DNA of 14,451 nucleotides from DATMBL01 sp050735975 (GTDB taxonomy: Bacteria > Desulfobacterota > Binatia > UBA9968), in contig JBOHVS010000346.1 of the NCBI GenBank assembly GCA_050735975.1, positions 1-14,451 on the forward strand, given 5' to 3'. The notes below the pieces were generated by a model. That model was not told where the DNA came from. It did not search any database and saw only the letters and a list, made by a program, of their open reading frames with translations. The translations under genes and the position numbers were made by a program. This document shows positions 7,643-14,451 of the stretch, piece by piece. How positions within the stretch are numbered: the first letter of the stretch is position 1; each line of letters begins with the position of its first letter.

Positions 7643-8721
7643 ACTATCAATCTGCAACTAAGCCCTCTTTGCCCTTCGCTCTTAGCTCTTCGCTCTTTGC
7701 TCCCCGCTCCTTGCTCTTTGCTTCCTGCTTTTTCCATCGCCGCTCGGATTTTCATCAGACCTTCAACGACGCCGAATTTGGGTCTCCACCCAAGCTCTTC
7801 GCGAGCGCGTGAAGTGTCGTAGGAAAGCGACGCTAAGGCGCGTTCAAACTGATGGCGGGAAACGGGCGGGGTGATGCTTAGCCAGCGGCACAATCGTTCC
7901 AATAGCGAAAGTAAAGGATAGAGCGGTGTTGGAGACAACAGGATGATTCGTCCTTTGATTAGTTTGACGCGCCTTAGCAGGGCGAGATATTCTTTCTGGG
8001 AGATTCCTTCTTCCACGATATTATAGGCCTTGCCCACGGCTCGATTGCTCCGCAGCGCGAGATGCACCGCCTCGGCAACATCTTCCACATAGGAAAGGGA
8101 CAGCCGCTGATGCGACCGGCCTACGGCAATGGTTAAACTGGGAGCGATCGGAACACACAGTCGCGCCACGAAGGGAGACCTGCCTGGGCCGTACAGGATT
8201 CCAGGGCGAACCACCGTGACCGGCAGGTTGCGGTCGCGGTGATACTTCCAAACCAATCTTTCTGCTTCAATCTTGGAGCGTGTGTAGTGGCCGCGCGTCT
8301 TTTCGCTGTCGTCAAACGAGGATTCTTCGGTCACTGTTCCCTGACCATCCAGGCCATAGATTCCCAGGGAACTTATATGGAGGAACCGACTAACGCCTTC
8401 CCGGCACGCCGCCTCCAACAGCCTTTCGGTGCCGCGAACCGTGATCTCTTCGAATTCTTTCCAAGGGCTATCCGTTTGCACGTGGGCGGCACAATGACAG
8501 ATGGCATCCATGCCTTGAACCGCGCGTTGCAGTGAATCTTCATCTTGAAGATCACCGGTTATCTCTTCGGCGCCCGCGAGTCCCGGATTCATGCCGTGTT
8601 TACGGGCGGCTCCTTTGTGACGAGCCCTCACTAAAACGCGCACGAAATCCCCGGCATCAAGCAAACGCCGGACCACGTAGCGCCCAAGGAATCCTGTTCC
8701 ACCTGTGACCAGAATCTTCAT
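7639..8721 (-). CDS. Extended SDR, NAD-dependent epimerase/dehydratase
   Basis: This is a 360-residue protein. It has an N-terminal Rossmann motif TGGTGFLG (6-13), CHCAAHV (76-82), HISSLGIYG (116-124) with the catalytic Ser region, Tyr146/Lys150 in HYTRSK, VVRPGILYGPG, and a C-terminal ELGWRPK substrate-side motif. This is the extended SDR layout used for nucleotide-sugar epimerases, dehydratases and 4-ketoreductases; 3-beta-HSD-like enzymes share it. Residues from about 331 to the end are not SDR: a charged low-complexity tail (starting KAGSKEQGAGSKE) encoded by nine heptamer repeats. No strong ribosome binding site precedes the ATG. The 158-bp gap upstream may hold a promoter, but I see no clear -35/-10 pair. 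Confidence 0.9.
   Translation of the reverse strand: MKILVTGGTGFLGRYVVRRLLDAGDFVRVLVRARHKGAARKHGMNPGLAGAEEITGDLQDEDSLQRAVQGMDAICHCAAHVQTDSPWKEFEEITVRGTERLLEAACREGVSRFLHISSLGIYGLDGQGTVTEESSFDDSEKTRGHYTRSKIEAERLVWKYHRDRNLPVTVVRPGILYGPGRSPFVARLCVPIAPSLTIAVGRSHQRLSLSYVEDVAEAVHLALRSNRAVGKAYNIVEEGISQKEYLALLRRVKLIKGRIILLSPTPLYPLLSLLERLCRWLSITPPVSRHQFERALASLSYDTSRAREELGWRPKFGVVEGLMKIRAAMEKAGSKEQGAGSKERRAKSEGQRGLSCRLIV
7668..7730 (-). repeat. Nine degenerate heptamer repeats forming the SDR tail
   Basis: The minus strand reads AAGCAGG, AAGCAAA, GAGCAAG, GAGCGGG, GAGCAAA, GAGCGAA, GAGCTAA, GAGCGAA, GGGCAAA in unbroken 7-base phase. Because 7 is not a multiple of 3, the peptide period is 7 residues per 3 units. 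The tract sits at the 3' end of the SDR gene and ends about 26 bases before the start of the kinase-like gene. It probably replaced or pushed out the original C-terminus and stop codon. Confidence 0.85.
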
Positions 8722-8879
8722 TTGACTTGCATGCAGCGTATGGAACGCTTAGCCCGCATTATTCATTGACCATGGAGAAGCAGCGATAGTGTGTTCTTAG
8801 CCTTCGGGGGCGCGCCCTTCCGGCCGCGCTCAATAAGTCTCTGCCTTGTAGGCCGCCGCCCGATCCGCTCCAAAGGTGG

Positions 8880-9998
8880 CTACTCCATCGGTCGGGGCCT
8901 GAGAGCAAACTCCACGTCCCTGTGACCGCGGCCTTCACGGCTCGCCCCCTCGGCGGCGGCGCGCTCGCTGCGCCTGCAGATAAAGTCGATAACCCTGGTC
9001 ACCTCGCGCCCTTGTTCCCCGGTCACGGGAGGAGGACCGCCGTGTTCGAGACAACTGTAATAGCGCTGGATCAAGGTGCCCATGCCAGGATAGAAGTTCA
9101 TCTTGCCGGTAAGCACCTGGAAGCCGCTTTTCACGGTACTGCCAAGGAGCTGTAAGCATTGGTCTATATTGAACCAGCTCTTGGCGAGGAGCTTTGGCAG
9201 GCGGCGGTCTTTGTAAACAATGAGCGTGTTGTTGTTAAGATTGATCTGCAGACTGGCCTTTGATCCGTAGACAGTGAGATAATTCAAATAGGGTTGAGGG
9301 CTCAGGGAAAACGTCAACAGCCCGAGTCCCCGCTCTCCTTCGAAAACCGCCCGCACCTCCTCGAAGGGTGTGCCGGGACAAAAACCCGTATGTTTGGTCG
9401 CAACCGATACCAGTTTGGCTTCCGGCATAAAGGCGAGTAAGAGGGAGATCGGATGCGGGGCTATATTCTGAAGGATACCGCCGGGCAGCCGCGAGACCCA
9501 ACCCTCTTCTCCGTTTGGGCCGTTCCGAGACACACGCACGTAGCCCTGAAAAGCTTCGACACCCACCACTTCACCCAAAGCGCCGCCTGCGACCATCTGT
9601 CTTGCCTGGAGCATCACCGGGTCAAAAAGCCGATTGTGATCGACACAGAGACGCATCCCCGTGCGCTGCGCCGTTTTGACCATTAGGTCCGCTTCCTCCA
9701 GGGATACCGCCATGGGCTTCTCCACCAGTACATGTACGCCCGCCTCCATCGCTGCAATGGCGAGATCAGCGTGAGTCTGGGGCGGAGTGAGGATGTGGAC
9801 AACGTCGAGCTGTTGCTCGCTGAGCAACTTCATCGGATCGCTATACACTTTGCTAACGTTGAACTGTCTGGCCATGCTCTCGGCCTGTTTCCGATTCACA
9901 TCGCACACTCCCACGAGTACTGATTCCTTATATGCGCGGATATAAGGGATATGGGCGCGGGCGATTTTTCCACAACCTATGATTGCTACGCGAACCAC
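8880..9998 (-). CDS. Gfo/Idh/MocA family NAD(P)-dependent oxidoreductase
   Basis: This is a 372-residue protein. It has an N-terminal Rossmann fold with IIGCGKIARAH (6-16), ILTPPQTHADLA, and the family EKP signature LVEKPMAVS with Lys94. CVDHNRLFDPVM (118-129) follows, then the alpha/beta domain with GGILQNIAPHPI, whose His belongs to the usual catalytic region. Length is normal for the family. The start is GTG, supported by AGGAG six bases upstream. The last 25 or so residues are rich in Arg, Gly and Glu and look disordered. Members in sugar loci oxidise or reduce sugar carbon 3 (WlbA, KijD10). Together with the DegT aminotransferase here, a keto- or amino-sugar step is plausible but not proven. 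Confidence 0.92.
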   Translation of the reverse strand: MVRVAIIGCGKIARAHIPYIRAYKESVLVGVCDVNRKQAESMARQFNVSKVYSDPMKLLSEQQLDVVHILTPPQTHADLAIAAMEAGVHVLVEKPMAVSLEEADLMVKTAQRTGMRLCVDHNRLFDPVMLQARQMVAGGALGEVVGVEAFQGYVRVSRNGPNGEEGWVSRLPGGILQNIAPHPISLLLAFMPEAKLVSVATKHTGFCPGTPFEEVRAVFEGERGLGLLTFSLSPQPYLNYLTVYGSKASLQINLNNNTLIVYKDRRLPKLLAKSWFNIDQCLQLLGSTVKSGFQVLTGKMNFYPGMGTLIQRYYSCLEHGGPPPVTGEQGREVTRVIDFICRRSERAAAEGASREGRGHRDVEFALRPRPME

Positions 9999-10004
9999 GG
10001 GAGA

Positions 10005-10009
10005 CTCCT
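10005..10009 (-). promoter_or_regulatory. Shine-Dalgarno supporting the GTG start of the Gfo/Idh/MocA gene
   Basis: The minus strand reads AGGAG, then six bases, then GTG at 9998. No ATG in this frame lies nearby with such a site, and the protein starts directly with the Rossmann strand, so the GTG is the likely start. Confidence 0.75.
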
Positions 10010-10069
10010 ATCTGTTGAGGTGGTTAAAGTTTCGGTTCTTTCAGCTTTGGCATGGGTAACACGGAACCC

Positions 10070-10098
10070 GGTCATCCTGAGGTTCTCGAAGGGTGACC
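10070..10098. repeat. REP-like hairpin between ligase and oxidoreductase genes
   Basis: Arms ggtcatcc (10070-10077) and gggtgacc (10091-10098) pair along 8 positions with one wobble, around the loop tgaggttctcgaa. The unit gtcatcctgag...tcgaaggg resembles dispersed intergenic repeats common in environmental bacterial genomes. It may be a copy of a genome-wide repeat rather than a regulatory site. Confidence 0.55.
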
Positions 10099-10145
10099 TT
10101 GGCGGGCTGAGCGAGACACTTCAATCCAATCTCGCATCAGTTCTT

Positions 10146-10171
10146 GGGCAACGGCCATGGGGCCGCTGCCC
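10146..10171 (-). terminator. Strong hairpin just after the ligase gene (terminator-like, no U-tract)
   Basis: On the minus strand GGGCAGCGGCC and GGCCGTTGCCC form an 11-bp stem, with one G-U pair and a 4-base loop. The stem begins 7 bases after the stop codon of the ligase gene. The following bases are AAGAACTG, so the usual run of U is missing. It may be a weak or factor-assisted terminator, or a 3' stabilising structure in a processed transcript. The call is tentative. Confidence 0.4.
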
Positions 10172-10178
10172 GTCCACG

Positions 10179-11567
10179 TCATTGTATTCTTTCTGCTGGA
10201 AACACCTCGGCCGGTGAGAGGTATGACATAGTGAAGCGGTGTTTGCCGGAGGCCGAGACGGGGATCTGTTCCGGGAATTCGAAATCAATTTCAAACGATG
10301 GCGAGCCATGCTCAAGAATAACATTCCGCAATTGCTCGATGACACGGTGCTCTTCAAATTCAGCCCCTTTAACGATGCGAATAAGCAAAATCCTCGGTGT
10401 CGTTTGAATAACCTGAAACTGGCGCACCCCCGGCATGCCATAGAACAGGTGGGTAAAGAATTCGCCGTGCAGCAGCTTCCCTTCGGGAGATACAATGATG
10501 TCTGCGGCGCGGCCCTCGATCCGATCTATTCTGGGCATGCCACGGCCGCAGGCGCAGCGCGTATCGGGAGCCGCTATCCCCACGTCGCCGATGCTGTACC
10601 GGATCAGCGGGAAGGCATAGTTGGTCAGGTTGGTGACAACAATATGGCCGGGCTGACCGGGGGGCAACACCGTTCCTTGTTTGTCGACAATCTCCAGGTA
10701 AGTGGTTTGGTTCAGCACATGGAGGCCGTCGTGCGCCTCACATTCCTGGGCTATATTCCCTACTTCGCGGCAGCCATACCGGTTGAGCGCTTTGCAGCCG
10801 AAAACCGTTTCCAACTTCCGCCGCTGCATTTCAGTTAACATTTCGGCTGTCGGCTGGATCGCTTTCGGTCTAATCCGCAGCCCGCCATGCTGCTGGATGT
10901 AGTCTGCAAACAGAGTCAAAGACGAGACATAGCCTACGACTAATGTCGGTCTAAAACTCTGCAGCGCTTGAGCGTAATCCCCGACCCCTTTCCAATCCAG
11001 GTCAAAGGTATTAATGCGTAATAGATTGAACCGCAACCGCTCCGCCGACTTTGACCAGCGCCCCCTCCGCGTACCATAATCGATACCTCGCATAATCACC
11101 CAAGGGTCACCCGGACGGTAACCGCACATTCCGTATGTGAGGAATTTGTCCGCGGTGTTGGCCATCTTGTAGTGCCGGTCTTGGTAAAACGTGAGCATCT
11201 GTCCGGTGGAACCGCCTGTATGATTTTTGCGCAGGTTTTGACGGTCAACTCCCGTCGCTATCAGGCTGTCGAGCCCGCGCTGGATGGCTGCTTTGGTTAG
11301 GATAGGAAACTTTTGGAAATCTTTGGGTGTGCGAACATCGTTGGGGTGACCGCCCGCTTTTTTGAATATTTCACGATAATAAGGCACCCGGTTGTAAGCG
11401 TGCGCCAGCAAGTCCTGCACCTTCCTCCAACTGGATTCCCGTAGACGCTCGGGCGACCACCATTGGCTTTCCTCAAGCGCGCGGAGGCGATTTGCCAGTG
11501 ACCGCTTCCGTGCCATTGTCAGGTGATGATTGCCTTGAGCTGTGAAACGATAGAACATGTTTGTCAT
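10179..11567 (-). CDS. PaaK/CapK-like AMP-dependent ligase (phenylacetate-CoA ligase family)
   Basis: This is a 462-residue protein. It has an adenylate-forming fold with the phosphate-binding loop HTGGSTGQ (116-123), RYGCREVGNIAQEC (263-276) in place of the YGxxE motif, LIRYSIGDVG (321-330) with the conserved Asp, CACGRGMPRIDRIEGR (338-353), and a C-terminal SGKHRFTMS with Lys442. This pattern is typical of the family of phenylacetate-CoA ligase, F390 synthetase and CapK, the last being frequent in capsule and O-antigen loci. It should adenylate a carboxylic acid; the acid and the acceptor (CoA, carrier protein or sugar amine) are unknown. The start is uncertain: the ATG at 11567 has no clear ribosome binding site, and an ATG at 11516 is possible. 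The preceding gene ends 12 bases upstream, so both are co-transcribed. Confidence 0.88.
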   Translation of the reverse strand: MTNMFYRFTAQGNHHLTMARKRSLANRLRALEESQWWSPERLRESSWRKVQDLLAHAYNRVPYYREIFKKAGGHPNDVRTPKDFQKFPILTKAAIQRGLDSLIATGVDRQNLRKNHTGGSTGQMLTFYQDRHYKMANTADKFLTYGMCGYRPGDPWVIMRGIDYGTRRGRWSKSAERLRFNLLRINTFDLDWKGVGDYAQALQSFRPTLVVGYVSSLTLFADYIQQHGGLRIRPKAIQPTAEMLTEMQRRKLETVFGCKALNRYGCREVGNIAQECEAHDGLHVLNQTTYLEIVDKQGTVLPPGQPGHIVVTNLTNYAFPLIRYSIGDVGIAAPDTRCACGRGMPRIDRIEGRAADIIVSPEGKLLHGEFFTHLFYGMPGVRQFQVIQTTPRILLIRIVKGAEFEEHRVIEQLRNVILEHGSPSFEIDFEFPEQIPVSASGKHRFTMSYLSPAEVFPAERIQ

Positions 11568-11579
11568 CCAGGAGAATCA

Positions 11580-13136
11580 TTAACTCTCGGCCAGCTTACT
11601 TAGAAGCGGAGGCGCGTAGAGCTCGGTGATATTCCGGGAGCTGATGCTGCGAAAGTTGGCAGGGTACGTTAACGTCAGATAGTTGCTGTAGCGCTTGTCC
11701 TGATAGTTCTGTATCTGCCCCGCGCGAAAGGCCGCTTCAATCTCGCGCACTCCGGCCTCCACAGTATAGGAAGGCTTAAAGCCCAACTCGCGCCGGATTC
11801 TAGCGAACGACACGTGATAGTCCCGATTATCCGCGCCGTTTCCGTGGTTCACCAGCCGCGCCTCCGGGATCAGGCGATGGATGAGCTCCCCCACCTCGGT
11901 GATTGTATAATTTTGTTCGTCCGATCCTACGTTAAAGACCTCCGCCTTTACACTTTCCAAAGGCGCCGCCAGGCAGCGTACGATAGCCTGCGCGATGTCT
12001 GCCACGTGAACGAACGGCCGCCACTGTTCCCCGCCAAAGATTGTGATCTCGCCATCACAAACCGCCTTGGCGGTCAGGAGATTGATTACCAGATCAAAGC
12101 GGGGCCGGGGAGAGCGACCGTAGACTGTCGCAAAGCGTAGAATCACCGGATGAAAATTAGGTCCGTTTAAAGCTAGCAACGCCTGCTCGGAACCGATCTT
12201 GGCCCGCGCATAAACCGATACCGGGTTCAACGCCGAGCGCTCATCTACGGTCCTGCTGCTGGCGCCATACACGCTGCACGACGACGCATAAATAAACCGT
12301 TTGACCCCACATCCTTGCGCCGCCTCGGCCACCATCTTTGTGGCGGCCAGATTGATCTCGAGTGTCAGTTTTTCGTCAAACGCGCATGCCGGATCACCGA
12401 CGAGCTCGCCCAGATGGACCACCGCATCCATGTCTAGCATGGCCCGGAAGACGGCGCTCACGTCGCGCGAGTCCCCTTCTACCAACTGAAAGCGCGGGTC
12501 GCCCGCAAGTTCGGCGAGCGACTCCTGGCCGTACAGCAGCGGATCAAGCACGCGCACCGAATAGCTTTGGCGCAGCAATTCCCGGCATAGCACTGAGCCG
12601 ATGTAGCCCGCCCCGCCGATGACGAGCACGTGCTGGATGCGCCCGTTCTGCCTGGATTCGCTGCGTAGCGCAGGCGCCTCACGTTCGAGCACCCGGCGCC
12701 ATAACTTCGCCCACCACCGCGCCCCTGTCGTCAGGCCCATTGTCAGTAACCACCCTATCAAGAGTACCGAACGCGGCGTTTCCTCCAGCCAGCTGCGCGC
12801 CAGGCTTAGATAGAGCACAAAACCAAACAGCACGTACGATAAGCTCACGGCCTGAAAAATCACCAGGGCCTTGAAACGACCGCGATAAAACCGGCCCCAC
12901 GAATAGAACCCGCTCATACTGTAGACTGCCAACGCGATGATCGTCAGTACCCAGAACGTTTCCACATAGATCTGCACCGCTTCGACCATTTGAACTTGGG
13001 CCGGGCGGCCGATGTGGTTGGCAATTCTCCACAGCATACGGAGCATCAACGCGACGCTGTAGGCGACGTTAACGATCAGAACATCGGCTGCGGCGCGAAT
13101 TACGACTTGAAAGGTCAAGTATTTGAGAAATTTCAT
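11580..13136 (-). CDS. Membrane-anchored extended SDR: four-helix membrane domain fused to a GalE-like epimerase domain
   Basis: This is a 518-residue protein. Residues 1-145 hold four hydrophobic segments (about 11-36, 59-80, 89-113, 122-141), like the N-terminal membrane domain of WbpM/PglF or polyprenyl-phosphate sugar transferases. A short linker leads to an extended SDR: GGAGYIGS (174-181), VVHLGELVGDP, YASSCSVYG (283-291), Tyr309/Lys313 in VYARAKIGSE, RFATVYG, FVHVADIAQA, and RRELGFKPSY. The SDR half resembles soluble UDP-sugar epimerases and dehydratases, not the CapD/WbpM catalytic domain. The ATG at 13136 is chosen because AAAGGAG lies 9 bases upstream; a TTG at 13145 would touch that site. 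It probably acts on a nucleotide sugar at the inner face of the membrane, next to the glycan assembly machinery. Confidence 0.88.
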   Translation of the reverse strand: MKFLKYLTFQVVIRAAADVLIVNVAYSVALMLRMLWRIANHIGRPAQVQMVEAVQIYVETFWVLTIIALAVYSMSGFYSWGRFYRGRFKALVIFQAVSLSYVLFGFVLYLSLARSWLEETPRSVLLIGWLLTMGLTTGARWWAKLWRRVLEREAPALRSESRQNGRIQHVLVIGGAGYIGSVLCRELLRQSYSVRVLDPLLYGQESLAELAGDPRFQLVEGDSRDVSAVFRAMLDMDAVVHLGELVGDPACAFDEKLTLEINLAATKMVAEAAQGCGVKRFIYASSCSVYGASSRTVDERSALNPVSVYARAKIGSEQALLALNGPNFHPVILRFATVYGRSPRPRFDLVINLLTAKAVCDGEITIFGGEQWRPFVHVADIAQAIVRCLAAPLESVKAEVFNVGSDEQNYTITEVGELIHRLIPEARLVNHGNGADNRDYHVSFARIRRELGFKPSYTVEAGVREIEAAFRAGQIQNYQDKRYSNYLTLTYPANFRSISSRNITELYAPPLLSKLAES

Positions 13137-13145
13137 GCGTCTCAA

Positions 13146-13152
13146 CTCCTTT
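13146..13152 (-). promoter_or_regulatory. Shine-Dalgarno that decides the start of the membrane SDR gene
   Basis: The minus strand reads AAAGGAG, then nine bases, then ATG at 13136. The alternative TTG at 13145 would begin directly after the site with no spacer, so the ATG is preferred. Confidence 0.75.
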
Positions 13153-13165
13153 AGGGGGTCAGCTT

Positions 13166-13218
13166 CTAGGGTGATTTAGGGTGTCTAGGGTTTAGGGTGG
13201 AGGGTTTAGAGTTTAGAG
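13166..13218. repeat. Degenerate TTTAGGG-like heptamer tract in the intergenic gap
   Basis: The plus strand contains tttaggg (13191-13197), tggaggg (13198-13204), tttagag (13205-13211) and tttagag (13212-13218) in exact 7-base phase, preceded by looser 8-10-base copies ending in taggg. It resembles the plant telomere heptamer only by chance of composition. It is the third 7-base tandem tract in this window. Confidence 0.7.
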
Positions 13219-13261
13219 AGATAGAGACAGAGACCACCCCGACTCTCGACTCTTAACCCTC
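13200..13261. repeat. Imperfect inverted repeat just downstream of the aminotransferase gene
   Basis: Arms 13200-13220 (gagggtttagag...) and 13241-13261 (...actcttaaccctc) match at 16 of 21 positions, with a 20-base loop. The structure starts 3 bases after the aminotransferase stop codon. No U-run follows on the minus strand, so termination is doubtful. The right arm may itself be a decayed copy of the heptamer unit. Confidence 0.5.
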
Positions 13262-13263
13262 AA

Positions 13264-14451
13264 CTATTTGCTATAATCGCGCACCACATCGGCGACGGCC
13301 GCAATCACGTCTTGCCTATCGCCTTCTGTCATCGCTGGGTAGAGCGGTAAGGAGACAATCCGGTGATAGAACCCCTCGGCGCGGGGAAAACTATCCTCCG
13401 GTTGGGGGAAGCGTTTGCGGTAGAACGGATGGAGATGCACCGGAATAAAATGCACGCTGGTGCCGATATTGCGTTCCCTGAGTTCGTCAATAAACCGCGA
13501 CCGATCGACGGTCAATCGCTCGAGATTCAGCCGGACGACATAGAGGTGGTAGATGTGGTTGCGGTCGCCGTAGGTAATGGGCGTTTCGATCTCGGGAAGA
13601 CCGGCGAAAGCTTGGTCGTACACGCGGGCATAGCTTTGGCGCGCTTCGACAAAGCCGTCCAGCCGGCGCAGCTGGTGTATGCCAAGAGCGGCCTGGATGT
13701 CGGTCATGTTGGCTTTGTAACCCGCTTCCACAACCTCGTAGTGCCAGGAGCCGGCGCTGGTGTAGCGCTTCCATGCGTCCCGGCTCATGCCATGCAAGGT
13801 GAGCAGGCGCATGCGGTCGGCGAGGCCCTCGTCGCCGGTGGTAATCATCCCGCCTTCGCCGGTGGTCATGTTTTTCGTTGCGTAAAAAGAAAAGACGGCG
13901 GCGGAAGTGACCGGCGCGCCTTCCGACAATGACTCAGAAAGGCGAGACGAGCCGATTTTGCTGCCGCGGTAGCTCGCCCCGACGGCGTGGGCGGCATCCT
14001 CCACGACCGCCAACCGGTGCCGCGCGGCGATCCGGTAGATCGCATCCAGGTCGCAAGCTTGGCCGCTGTAATGGACCGGCATGACCGCCTTGGTGCGCGG
14101 AGTGACGGCGGCTTCGATCTTGTCCGGGATAACATTAAAATCGTCTCCGACGTCTATCAGCACCGGCCGCGCCCCCAGATGAACAACCACGTTAGCCGTG
14201 GAGCAGAAGGTAAAAGTAGGAAGAATGACCTCATCGCCGGGGCCGATCCCCAGGGCCGCCAGCGCAATGTGGAGGCCGGCGGTGCAAGAACTCACAGCGA
14301 TCGCGTGGTTCGCATCGGTATACTCGGCAAATTCCGCTTCGAAGCGTTTGACCTTGGGGCCGGTCGTAACCCATCCCGACCGTAACGAGTCTACGACCTC
14401 GGCAATCTCTTCCTCACCGATCGAAGGTAAGGCGTAAGGAAGAAAACGATT
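13264..14451 (-). CDS. DegT/DnrJ/EryC1/StrS family PLP-dependent sugar aminotransferase (5' end cut by window)
   Basis: 395 residues are visible, and the frame is open to the right edge. The first visible residues, NRFLPYALPSIGEEEI, match the very start of the family, so only a few codons are missing. Signatures: SGWVTTGPKVKRFEAEFAEY (26-45), SSCTAGLHIAL (54-64), GDEVILPTFTF, PVHYSGQACD, VVEDAAHAVGASYRG (about 149-163) with the PLP-binding Asp, and FSFYATKNMTTGEGG with catalytic Lys193. A segment of about 12 extra residues (SRLSESLSEGAPVTS region) precedes the lysine motif. The enzyme transfers an amino group, usually from glutamate, to a keto group of a nucleotide sugar (family knowledge). 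It likely supplies an amino sugar to the locus. An internal GTG at 14295 is not the start. Confidence 0.93.
   Translation of the reverse strand, partial: NRFLPYALPSIGEEEIAEVVDSLRSGWVTTGPKVKRFEAEFAEYTDANHAIAVSSCTAGLHIALAALGIGPGDEVILPTFTFCSTANVVVHLGARPVLIDVGDDFNVIPDKIEAAVTPRTKAVMPVHYSGQACDLDAIYRIAARHRLAVVEDAAHAVGASYRGSKIGSSRLSESLSEGAPVTSAAVFSFYATKNMTTGEGGMITTGDEGLADRMRLLTLHGMSRDAWKRYTSAGSWHYEVVEAGYKANMTDIQAALGIHQLRRLDGFVEARQSYARVYDQAFAGLPEIETPITYGDRNHIYHLYVVRLNLERLTVDRSRFIDELRERNIGTSVHFIPVHLHPFYRKRFPQPEDSFPRAEGFYHRIVSLPLYPAMTEGDRQDVIAAVADVVRDYSK

Noticed and set aside
7668..7730. CRISPR array
   Set aside because: Units of 7 bases without spacers are tandem repeats. No cas gene is present.
8808..8817. 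10-bp palindrome gggcgcgccc in the gap between SDR and oxidoreductase genes
   Set aside because: It is short and expected in GC-rich DNA. No promoter boxes or U-tract lie beside it, so no function is claimed.
10239..10838. Open frame of 199 codons on the plus strand
   Set aside because: It is antisense to the PaaK-like ligase and is explained by that gene's codon usage.
13166..13218. Telomere or eukaryotic contamination suggested by TTTAGGG-like units
   Set aside because: The units are few and degenerate and lie between two bacterial operon genes with normal ribosome sites.
13363..13932. Open frame of 189 codons on the plus strand
   Set aside because: It is antisense to the aminotransferase catalytic region and has no recognisable motif.
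14293..14295. GTG at 14295 as start of the aminotransferase
   Set aside because: The 52 codons upstream are in frame and match the conserved N-terminus of the family, so the gene starts beyond the window.

Overview
The window looks like a piece of a biosynthetic gene cluster from a moderately GC-rich, free-living bacterium. Every gene I can support lies on the minus strand, so the genes read from the right edge to the left edge. No ribosomal RNA, tRNA or housekeeping gene is present, so I cannot assign a phylum. The combination of NRPS, exopolysaccharide-type genes and degenerate heptamer repeats suggests a large environmental genome.

In transcription order (right to left) the genes are: a DegT/DnrJ/StrS PLP aminotransferase, cut by the right edge (13264-14451); a membrane-anchored extended SDR, with four predicted helices fused to a GalE-like epimerase domain (11580-13136); a PaaK/CapK-like AMP-dependent ligase (10179-11567); a Gfo/Idh/MocA oxidoreductase (8880-9998, GTG start); an extended SDR with a repeat-derived tail (7639-8721); an HPr-kinase-like P-loop protein (6536-7642); a GT4 glycosyltransferase (5304-6539); a class I SAM methyltransferase (4522-5280); and an NRPS module cut by the left edge (1-4354). 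The SDR, kinase-like and GT4 genes are joined by two ATGA stop/start overlaps and probably form one translationally coupled unit.

The aminotransferase, both SDRs, the Gfo/Idh/MocA enzyme and the GT4 together look like a pathway that makes and transfers a modified, perhaps amino, nucleotide sugar. The NRPS has the order C-A(N)-luciferase-like monooxygenase-A(C)-PCP. The monooxygenase is inserted between adenylation motifs A4 and A5, and the specificity residues read D-I-L-Q-M-G-M-I-W-K, close to the glycine signature. This matches the terminal module of myxothiazol/melithiazol assembly lines (MtaG/MelG), where oxidation of a bound glycine leaves a primary amide. The simplest reading is a glycosylated or sugar-linked peptide or polyketide-peptide with an amide end. 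That is inference.

The non-coding parts are also informative. A 130-bp element with perfect 12-bp terminal inverted repeats and an 8-bp target duplication (a MITE) separates the methyltransferase from the NRPS and holds a long internal palindrome. Three degenerate 7-bp tandem repeat tracts occur: one inside the NRPS adenylation domain, one forming the tail of the SDR, and one in the gap before the membrane SDR. Two further hairpins lie in the gap after the ligase gene. No gap without a gene exceeds 300 bases. The 158-bp gap at 8722-8879 shows nothing I can call beyond a 10-bp palindrome.
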